Assembly: GCA_964020155.1 (NCBI GenBank)
Contig: OZ026558.1
Location: forward strand, 3,083,574-3,147,573
DNA length: 64,000 nucleotides
Direction of reading: 5' to 3'
DNA from: Chondrilla cf. caribensis
Taxonomy: Eukaryota > Porifera > Demospongiae > Chondrillida > Chondrillidae
Part shown: positions 24,601 through 36,600 of the stretch, piece by piece
Layout: each line of letters begins with the position of its first letter
Numbering within the stretch: the stretch's first letter is position 1
Notes under the pieces: generated by a model
What the model saw: only the letters and a program-made list of their open reading frames with translations
Database searches by the model: none
What the model was told of the DNA's origin: nothing
Program-made: the position numbers and the translations under genes

Positions 24601-27600
24601 TGTGCTTGTTCCAGTTGAACAAAGTGGAATGACTGCTCGCTCTGCTCATCACCCAGCTGTAGCAGTTGGGGGATGGGCGGTTTGGAGGTAATCACTGAGG
24701 GGTGGATCAACTGGAATGTGGGTTCAGGTGGGTGTGGTAAAGACAAAAGAGGGAGATTGACAGTTGGTGTTCTGTCAGGTTCATTGATATGTAACATAAT
24801 ATGCCTGTCATTGACATCAGTGTTTTCATTAGGTAAGAACAGCAAAGGAAGTTTCTGTCCAGTACCTGCTTGATTACTACCTGTATTTCTGACCTGGGGG
24901 ACACCATCAGGATGAGGTGGTAACAGTTGAAGTTGAGGCAGATGAGAATCTGTGTGTGTGTATAAAACATGTCCAGGTACGGTAGGTTCAACAAGAGACA
25001 ACTGGCGAAGAGCTGCCTGATTCTGGTGAGGGTGGATAGGAGGCCCTGAACAGGATGCATTAGTCACTACAGTTTCACGTACAGTAGTCTGTAAAGGCTT
25101 TGAAGGGTTATCGCACTTGCTAAGAGTTATTCCGGTGGATGTAATTGAGGTATCAGAAGTAAAGCTAATCATTTCACCCAAACTATTACTGTCGCATGTA
25201 TCATATGTTACTGTGGAGTGTCGTGTATCATTGGCAATCTGACTTGAATGTACCGGTAACGCCACTGGTTGTCCGGCACTATGAGGTGTTGTATGTTGCA
25301 AGTGGTGAAGATGTAATTGTGCAGGTTGCTGCACAGCAGGTTTGTGTGGTGGGAGCTGTAAGATAGTTGGTTGGGACATGGTAGGGTGAGGCAGTTGGGA
25401 GAGAGTACTTTGTGAGACAGGCTGCCTGGGCAGCAGAAGCTGTGGTGTAGGAAGTATGGATGTTCCCAGATTGGAATGCTGTACTTGTTGCGGGTGGTTA
25501 GTAGACTTTGAGGACAACTGGTCACCGCCCTGTCTAGATACCCTCCCAGCAGATGTGGTATCAGTTAGGAGGTCTTCAACGGCAACAAGATCAGGTTGCA
25601 GGTCAACAGTGGTGGATTTCTGAGTATAAAGAGCGAAGTACACTGAACCAGACAGGTGTGAGGTGTGTATGTACTACACGTACACATGTACACAATTGAG
25701 AAGCAGTCAAATCTTGTCAAAATGACTAACATACCAAGGGTGGGAATACTCCACACATGTATGTACTTGTATGCATTAAGAGTTCATAAGTATACAAGTT
25801 TATGTGAAAGTACATACGTACATTACGTATATACATCAGATCGTATTCATGAAAGCATTACATAATTACATATGTACGTACATATATTATTCAAAAATAA
25901 AATGAAATCAATAGTTAATGACAGCACGGTACAAGAAGAAATCCAAATAGAAGTACACATATGTACAATACAGTACATACGTACGTACGTATGTACACGG
26001 TACACATGCAATATTGTATACTGCTAATATATGCCTACATTGCATATACGTACGTACATACATAGTGTACCTACGTATACCCTTTATCCTGGGTTAAGAA
26101 GTGAAGCATGCTTGCAAGTATGCACTTGGTTACTTACATACTGTACGTACATGTGTACATATGTACAGTACTGAAATTAAAAGTATGTACATAGCTAGCT
26201 GTGTACCACACATAAGCACATTATAAATGCCTGTACACCTGGGTTCATGCATGCATATAATCCCAAACAGCACAATATTTGCACTATTCATATTATACAC
26301 ATCACACATCAGCCACAGATCCTGGAACTCACACTCGAGGGATGGTGCTGACTAGTGACTTTGGCTCTTGGTTGATGAGGTTCAGAGACACTGGCATCAG
26401 AAGGGTCCAACCACTGTCCGTGGTTCCCCTACAAATCAATTCAGTATACATTCAAATGAAGATGTTGCACTGTGCATGGGGTTTAAGTACTGTAACGTGT
26501 GCGGAATGTATGGCTAGTAATACACATAGCTTAAATACGTATGTACGTATGAATACGTATGTGCACAGTATATTATGTCCGTACTTCCATATGTATGGAT
26601 TGTACCATTAACAGGTACTTACTTACGTGTATACATCACATATTGGTAGTAGCATTAGTACACTCAATATTATACAGAAAATACATGATTGACAAACATA
26701 CGTACATGCATGTACATACATACTTTTAAAATATCCGAAACTTTGTTGAACATTTTCTTCCATTCAGACCTTGCAATTCTCCTCATATCTTTTCTGGCAT
26801 GAGGGGACAGCTTTCCACCTAGTTGCCGATGAGTCTCAACTGGTCTTCCAACCAAATCTGAAGAAATAGTCTGAGATGTGTTGACAGAGGTGACTTGATC
26901 GTAGTGCTTTTGGGGCGGTCCCGAAGGCCACATCATATCTGATGGACTCTTCAGTTCATCTACATCCAGGGTGGCTGGGAGGTGAGAGTCTGACTCTTCA
27001 GTTGTGGTTTTTATCTCAGCAGTTTTGAGTTTGGGGGAGGTACTAGTATTTTTGGCAGTTCTTGCAGTTACACACACCTTATTGGGGTTGTCAGTGAGGG
27101 GACATTCCTCATTACCAACACAGTCCAATGGCGTGCTTTGAGGTGGACCTGTAGTATCAACAATACCAGTACATACAAGTGAACATACGTATGTAGTTTT
27201 GAACACAAGTGAATACAAGTAAAATGAGGTTGAAAACAGTTTGACTTACATGCGTAATTGAATACAGTGGAACATACAGTTCATACAGTTAGTACAGATG
27301 ACTTTATTAGGTACAGGTGAATGCAAGTATATGTACATAGATGAACAATGGTTGTGTGCAATGCGGTGTGTACCTAATGGTATCTTCACTTTTGACTTTT
27401 CTTTAAGAGGATTATTAGGTATAGATGACAAGGGAATCTTAGGTAACATGTGCTTCTGGCTTGATCCTATAGTTGCTTTCGTAGGAGTACTAAATCTCTT
27501 GGCAGTTGTCCCACTGAAGACACCATCACCCCCACTGCTTCTCTGGGACCTTCGTTTTACCTGTTCATCTTCCAGATCAGGTGAGATATCCGTAGAATTA

Positions 27601-30600
27601 TGGGTAGGAGAGTGAAAATCATCAACTTTCTTTCCACTGTCACATTCGCTATCGCTGTCTGATTCATCATCCTCAGATTTACCATCATGATCATCATCAT
27701 CCTCAGATTCACCCCCACTACTCCCAGACCCACCTCCATCACTACCATCACCTCTGATTTCACCACTTCCACCTCCATTCTCAGTATAACCTTTATCCCC
27801 ATTCCCAGTGTCACCTCCATCCCCATCCCTGGTGTCACCTCCCTCCTCAGTGTCACCTCCATCCCCATCCTCAGTGTCACCTCCATCCCCATCCCTGGTG
27901 TCACCTCCAGACCCAACATTACTATCACTATTACCTTTACCCTTTCCACAACTCTGTATACCAGAACTCCCAATGAGTTCATTGGAGCCACTAGGCTTGC
28001 CACCACAGTCTAGATGCTCTGTGCTTCCATGGTGGAAATCTTTACTTACATCATCTGCTAACGTTGTACCTGATGTACTGTAAGAATAAAATTTAATATG
28101 ACACGCATAATATCATTGCATACTGTGAATACCACAAACATGCATATGCAGGTGGATATGTGCATAGTAATGCTATCTGGTTGCGTGGAGAAATAAACAA
28201 ACATTCTAGTGGGAACAAGTTCAAAAGTATTCCCCTTATGTTATGGAATACATACACACAATTATAAGTGAAGTAGATCATTAAGTATGTACATATGTAC
28301 ATTCATGTGTATTATGTACCATACAAATTGCAATTGAGATCTATAAAGAAACATGCTTCTACAGAGCACAATGCATCCACGACACAAGAAAGAGACTCGG
28401 TTATGACTCTAGTACGTATATGTATGCATACCAGTATTGATAGCTTACCTTTGAGGAGAAGTCAACACAACCTGTGAATTCGTACTATGAGAGAGCTCAT
28501 TGCAAGTGGTTGCATGACAAACTTCTCCAATAGATAATAGAGTCACAGAGCCTTCCTGAGTATCACCATCAGCCATATCGTTATCATCCAAAAATTCCTA
28601 ATGAAATTATCAAACTTACAACAGTGACACAAATATGAAGCAGTTTACCACAAATTAGCACACCAACCTGAGGTTCACTCCCTTGTGATGAAGACTGAGG
28701 AGGACCAGCAACCTGCTCATCTCTGTCTGAGGTGAGTTTACCCTCAGTCAATCTTAAAGCTGACAGGACAACTTCCGTTGGAATTTGCCATTGGGGAAGG
28801 CTTGCCATGTCTACACTATCTCCATTTTTTACTTGGACAGAGTTTGACCATTCAATGAGGTACTTTACTAAGGGAATAAGCTTGGGCCAAACATCGGCAT
28901 CAGGCCCACATTTGGACAATTCATGCTCACAAGCAAAGGACTGTACAAACGAGCTGTGTTCCCCACTCAGGAGACCGAATTCTTCCAGCTTTGTGGTAAG
29001 CGTGTGAACAAAACAGATGTATTCAATGTCGAGCTCTACCATATGGTGGGTCAGGAGAGTAGTGCCATTCGGATCTAAATCAGTTTGTCTCAACCACTTC
29101 ACCAAAGTTTGCAGTTGTATGAAAGCTTCAACGTAAGTTAATGACAACGGAGAGTGTTCATTTTGATCTCCTTTCATGGAAGTGGCTCTCAGTTCAGACA
29201 TTATTCTATTAAATTTCTTCCCAACAGAATCTTTACGTGCCTCATAATCTCCACAGTGGAATGCTACAGCCAGCAAACTGGCTTTCAACTCATTCGGTGG
29301 CAGTTCAGCTAGAAAGGACAAAACCATGTCTTCAAGGACTTCAGGGTTATCAATGGCAGCAGTTCTCACAACTGTGAGCAGTCGAATACTCCAGCAAGCT
29401 GCTTCCTTAGCTGTCACACTGTCCTCCTGCATAACAGGAAGTACCTACAATCACACCACACACAATATACTGCAAGGTATTGTAGAGAGAAGTTATGACA
29501 TAAGGCCTCATCATGGCAAAGCTAGTAGCTGCATCATAATGATGGACGTATGTCATGTATGTACATACATACGTACGTAGTATGTACGTATGCATGGATT
29601 ACTGATGATTCATATAGGAACCAGTGAAATTTCACAAGAAAAATTGTATAAACTTACGTAATAATATCACAAAACAACTTTGTCCTCAATAACAATCAAG
29701 CCAAAGTATCAGTACGTACGTATATCCTCTACAGCTCCATCAGTACTTTTGGTACCTTAGCTATTACGTACATACGTATGTTCCTACTGTATGTACTATG
29801 TACAATACATACCTACATATGTAAACTCACCTCTGCAGACCAGTAAGAACCGATGGAATGACGGAAAAGTAGAGATGCCTTATCTCTTGTGTGCAGGTAC
29901 CACAAAAAGAGGAAACACTCTCTAACTAATGCTAGCAAATGGGAATCCACGCTGAGTGATTCTATTACAAAGTGAGGTGTGGAAATCCACATTATGGTGA
30001 TTTTTATGTACAAACTTGGGACAGAGTGTCACACTGCCATATGTGTATGTACATATAAAGCTACTCTAAAAGCTGCATGTGCATGCACAGTACAGTATAC
30101 AAGTAATGTAAGTATGGTATGGATACACTCTGACGAGTGACTACGTTATTTATGTAACTTATGAAAACTCCTTTGTGAATCCCACTTATCCAATGTTGTA
30201 CACATCAGACCCACACTACAGGCATTGGGTTAAATACGTACATATGTATGTACATCTGTATGTATGTCATATACAAGATCTAACACATGCGTAAGTACAT
30301 GCATGTACGTATGCACTGTATGATAACACAATGCTTGTTGTGAGATATCCGTAGTACGTATCGGTAGTTGTTAAATGATATCACGAACCTTTCTCCTTGT
30401 GGTTCATTTCATCAAGCTGCAGAGGAGGAGGAGGGGAATTCACCTCACCTCCCAGTACCTTGGAGTAGATATTTTCCTCAGTAGCAGCCGTGTACGCGGC
30501 CATAACTTGATTATGGTACCTGTGGTGGAGATGTAGAGTTTCAGGTCTATGCACTGCATGAGGTACCTTTGGAGAACTTAAACATGTACACACAAACAAA

Positions 30601-33600
30601 TAAGTATAGACTGTTGGCATTAACTGGTAGAAGCAAGAAATAACGGTGATTTTAGTATGCCCAAGTATGGAAACTTTCTCCTGACCTTTACTCAACCCAC
30701 AGACGTCTACACTGCCCTCCAAAAGTAAGATAACAGTTATGTCGTGATTTAACATTACGCACCTCATGACGGCCATTTTAAAGAATGAGAAACTGTTAAC
30801 TTTCTTTTTGAAGGCAGTGTATGTACTTCATGTATAAGGTAATCTACTCACATTGATACTATCCCTTGCAATGAGCCATCACTGTTCAAGATAGACATGA
30901 ATTGCAGAAAGAAGAAAGTAATTTCTTGTCTGATTTTGAATTCACTTTGAGTTGTCTAGAGTACATAGATAGGTATATATGTTCAAACATATGTAAAGTA
31001 CACTAATAAGACATTGGCAAGAAATTTAATCCAAAACAGTAATTCCATGTACGTACGTAACACATAAAATCGCTGTTTTCAGTTTTGATAATAAACTTAT
31101 ACATGTACGTATGACATGTTGGATGAAGAACACATGCATGGGATTGCAAACATGCAGCTACACCATCCCTACAACACTGGCCTACATATCATATTATAGA
31201 GTACATACATATAATGTAACTTCATGTAGGTAAATTACCAAGAGTACAGTAAGTGTATCTTACTGCGAATGCTATGTGCACACACATACAGTACATACTG
31301 CATGTAGCTGGATATAATAAAACAAACTATATCAGTTTTATTCCACATTCACCTCATCTGATGGTTCCAAATCCTGTGACTGAGTGTAGAAAATAGGAAG
31401 TGGAAGTGGACACTGGTTCGGAACAACGATTTGCAACCTCTTGACAGACATTAGGACACTCTCAACAAGATGTCTAGCGAGACGAATGGGTACTGCAGTG
31501 AACCCGCACACTTTGAAGCAATGCAGTGCTGATGACAGTGAGGAACTGCTACGTAACTCTTGAGCATCAAATTCTTCATCTTTGTAGCCTGGTCTACCTA
31601 GGGATATGAGATCCTGGCGCTTCTTGACAACGCAAACAGTTTTCTGAGCTGTGGTAGCTGAAAGAGCAAGAATGATCTGCTCCATTAGGGCATTGGCCAG
31701 TTCACTAGCGTCTGTCACTAGTAGAGTGCCACAGGAGGTACTCTGTGCTAGGAAGCCAAGGTGAAGGTAGGAAGCTACAAGACTGAAGGCAAGTGGTGCT
31801 CTACCTAAGGCTTGACATACCATAGCAGCTTCCAACCACCGACCAGCAAGGAGCAACAGCTCAACTGCACGGGAAGGAGACCATGACCCCCCATCACATT
31901 CTTGAGGTACATTTTGTGCTATCTCCTTGTAACCTATCCTAATGAAGCTGGTAGTCAGTTGGCTTGTGGGTAGAAATGGCAGAGGGACAGTGACGACACT
32001 GGGAACCGCTGGAACTAGGAGTTCCTTTTGCATGAAATATCGCGACATGAAGCTGCCAAGGCTACACAGCACAGCCTGGTTATCGGGGTCACAGCCACTG
32101 AGGTGCAGACTGCAAGGTCCCACAGTGCATGTGGGTTCACCGTTTACCTGATGAGATAATAGGGAGTTGTGCAAGTCGGCTTCATATACAAACGTATGAA
32201 TGACAGAGTTGGCTATCTCCAGAGCACTTGCAATATCACAGTTCTCCAGCTTACAGTGTAGCATAGAGACCAACGAATCATTAGACTGTGATCCAGATTT
32301 GACATTGGTGATACTACCCACAATAGTGCAGGCACTATTGATGTCACATTTCAACTTTTCTAACCCAGTCACCAGTCCTCTGGCATCATTGGAAGCTTCA
32401 TTTGAATATTCTCCCTGTTCCAATGTGCCTTTGGCCTGGGCAAGAAATATTTCCAAATGATTACCAAGGGCGTGAGTACAGCAAGCAAGCCGTGGGAGTG
32501 GTACTTGATAGCCTGTAGAGGACACATCTTCCACCAGGAATAAGCCATACATTGAATGCAAAGCTTCGATCATTTCTACTACAAGATGTGCAGTGGTGTG
32601 CAATAGCTTCAAGTGTTGATAGACATGGTTGGTATGTTCTGATGGTTTACAGTTAACAACAGTCACCTGGTGATGGGATCTAACCAAATCAACAATATCA
32701 CCAAGTAAAGGTGAGAGGAATGACAAGCTCATTACAAGGTGGTTCTTATCTGTGTCAAGCAACAGAATGTTACTAAGCCCCTTCCAAAACTTGACAAGAG
32801 TTTGTGCATTCCCGAGTAGAAGGGCTTTGTTGACAACCACGCATGCATCCACCCAAGAGTGAATTAGGGCATCAGCGGAAGGATCTGAGTGATTTAATGT
32901 GAGAATCTGATGGCTACTTGATAGAAGCAAGGCCAATGAAGAAGAAAGTAACTGTATACACTTTACAATGGCACTTTCAGTTTCTTCATCACTTTTTGGA
33001 TCACTTCCAATGGCTCCAGTGGCAGTAAAGCATCTCTTACTCCCTACGACGAGGCTAACAGGGGAGACGGCAGCCGGTACTATTTTTGATCCTTCATTGC
33101 AACCCCCAAGAGCTGGCAATCCTGATGATCCCCATCTGACGGCTAATTGATTATGGACAGATGACACTGTGGTATCATTTTCCGCCTGCGTTGTGATAAT
33201 TTTGTTGCCATGCAAAAGAGACAGTCCTGATTGCACTATCTGTGTAGCGGTGTATACTGAGGTCACAGAAGAAGGTATTTGTAACACTGTTGCCAAATAC
33301 CCATCAGAACACAGGATTAAGGGGAGGCTTGGGTGAGTGGCCAAGGAGAACAGCTGGCGAAGCTTGTCTCGCTCCGACGAAGAGGATGTCTCGTGAGTTG
33401 CAGGAATGTTTTCTTTGGTTGACCTACACATGCATAAGTGAGGGACATGATCAGGTACATAGGTGCTGGATAGTGAGAACATAATCAATTATTTTATACA
33501 CTTATATCAAACATATACAAGTATTAGTTGTACCCCGCCTTTGCTGGGTACATGGCGGATATACTTGAGTGTCAGGAAGCGATACATATACCGAGGGTGA

Positions 33601-36600
33601 AGCCCGAGGTTATCGCTTTCTGACACTCAAGTATATCCCCATGTACCCAGCAAAGGCAGGGTATAACAAATATGTATCCCGTCAAAACGATCGAAAGTAT
33701 GTTAGCGTTGTGAATACAGACGAGAAATTTGGGAGGAAAGACTTCTTTGGGAGCTGAAAACGACAGTAAAACATTTAATCAGAGTCAAGTTTAACAATAA
33801 CCGAGTACCCATCAACTCTCTAATACCTAGCAAAAAGAGGTGTGGGGATAATGATAATAGCGATCGTTTCTCTGAGCTTACCGACTTAGAAGAATGGACA
33901 AATCTTTATGTGCCCAAAACGCTGCCAAGAAAATAGGCTGAGTAAATATTATCCAGCCTAGAAGCCCGAACCACAAAGTCTTCGATCTGAACGACCGATC
34001 GATTCATGTTAAAATCGCTCTCGATTCGCCGCCCTTCTGAAAACACGAGGTTTGTGCGCTGATTTTGTGTTCCTTCAACTGAATTGGTGTGGTCTTCAGT
34101 GTTCATTGTGTATCAGTATTGCTGGTGCATTGATTGTCTTAAGTGCGGCAATAATTGATAACTTCCTTTCAATTAAGAAAATGGGGTATATCAGTAATGA
34201 GGTCAGAAATATACCCCGGTATATCGGGTATATACCGTAGTCGGTGCTTTTGAAGTTAAGTGACAATATCACCAATCGGGATACATGTAGGAATACGTAC
34301 GTATGTACATAGTGGACATACACATACAGTATGACATACGTATATACAGATGTACATCATTAATGATCAGACACATATAATATGAGGAATCACAAAAGGT
34401 CCATACTCCATAGAGACATATGTAAACCCTAGTCTCAGAAGCCATCACACAGTATGGGCTGAACCTGAACAAGCATGTTTAGGAGAGTTGACGTGCATAT
34501 GTACCCACACACAAGTATGAGCATAGATAATGAAATGATATCCTGATGCAGATATCATATAGTACAGGTATATTGGAATACTAATATCATCCAAAAAAGT
34601 CTTTGTTTCTTGTGGGATAAATTATCACATTTATGGCTCCACCAAAAGAATTGAAAACTGTTTTGTGAGAAAATTGAAAGTCCTCCTTAAGCATTAGAGT
34701 GATACTTGGCTTATATGCCCCAAGTTGTGGGCTATAGTTGGAATAGTACTCACTTGACTTCAGGTCATTGGTAAGGTAGGGGTTACCATTACACTACTGC
34801 AGGCAACTGTATGTATTTCTATTCAGTACACAAACTAACACAGACAAATAATATCATTGGAATTGGAATTGGAACTGGAATTCTTATTTAAACTGGGGTA
34901 ACCACTAGCCTGAAAGGCTACTACAAAGGTGCCCCGACATATGTACAACAAAAACAAAAACAGACAAAACAAAACAATAAACATTAGTACGTATATGCAC
35001 ATATGTAAATGTAAGTGCATATACGTACATAAGCATGTGTACATACGTACATATGTATGTATTGTAGGTACATCTGTAGCATATAGAATAAAAAGAATGA
35101 AATTAAACTCACTCAATAACGACTAATCGATGAATACAAAGGTGTGTTCCTGGTCCCATATCCAAAGAGCAGCCGACAGTAGAGTAGGCAATTGGGGAAG
35201 ACATTCTTGGAAAAAGTATGAGTGATCCGCGCTTGGTGATGGCTACCACGAAGAGTCCATCACTGGTCCACTTCATGTCTGCGATCCACCAAGTCCTAAA
35301 AACAACAAAATGCAAGACATTGAGCTACTGGTAAAAGTATTCATACGTATATTCATACAATACATACATGCATACATACATACGTACATACATGTACACT
35401 GTGAATATTCGTTTATCCGCCGCAATTTGTTTTCAAAGAATATGGTGGATTAAAGAGTTTAGCGGATTAACTCTTAACTTAGTTCTTTGGTACATTATAT
35501 TGGTACTGGGAAATTGTGGCAGATTAAAAAGTTTGGCAGATAAAGCGGTGGCGGATAAATAAGAATTCACTGTATGCATCAGTACATACTTTGGATTCAA
35601 CATGGTCTGGTTGGACACAGTAGTTGCTATGCACATATGCAAAATGATTAAATAACCTCCGTAGAGCATGGGGGGTTACTCTATAGATAGTACAGGTACA
35701 TATGTGCAGTACTGACTGAATGTGATAACACCGCCAACATGCAGTAATCTCTCATGTGTGTGCACTACGAAAAATACATGTGTGATTATGTGTACTGTAC
35801 ATAAGGTTGCTTTATGTCAAGCAAATGAATTACACTCAAATGTACGTACTGGTGAATTGGGGCACAAATAGGTAAGTTTGATTATTTTATGAAATAAACA
35901 GTGTAAATATGTACTTACGTATGTTCATATGCACACATATAACAGGCATGTATAAATACCTACCGTGCCTACTGTGTATGCCCTACATATAGTAATACAG
36001 TACATAGACACCCTACAAACCTTCCCATATGTTCCTTTGTGTTTCTGTAAACTGAATGTACAGAGACTGCTTCACTGGCCGAATTGATAAACACCAGTTT
36101 GCAACTACTGGTGGTTCTCCCATTGACAGCCAAAGCAGCAATTCTCCCTTCTCTGCTGAGTGACAATACGTAACACTTCTTCTGTTTCAACCACACAGAT
36201 GGATTGCCAGTTAGAGACTCCAAGGAATACGTGGACGTCTTCCAAACAACACAAGGGGCATTAGCTACATTGATACATTCAAACAAATCCAATAAGAACA
36301 TCAGGGAATGGTCAAAGCAGTTACACAAACGTATGCATGTGCACATGTACATACGTAAACATATACAGTATGTATGTTCATATATATATGTACATATAAA
36401 TACATATGAGACACAATTTACATACGTACCTGCAGCAAGGGGAAACTCCGAATTACCAATGGTTATTGAACTAGGTAGAGTTTCCAAAGCAGCGGGTACG
36501 TCTGGGTACTGTCTGGTCAGCTGTAACCTTATTCGAGTAACACTCAATTTCCTCCCATCATCTGAAGTAGATGCCACAAATACTACCCAAAATGGATGAT

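Noticed and set aside
22145..28083. Plus-strand open frames across 23515-24381, 24673-24873 and 27687-28083
   Set aside because: They are antisense shadows of CPLANE1 coding exons.
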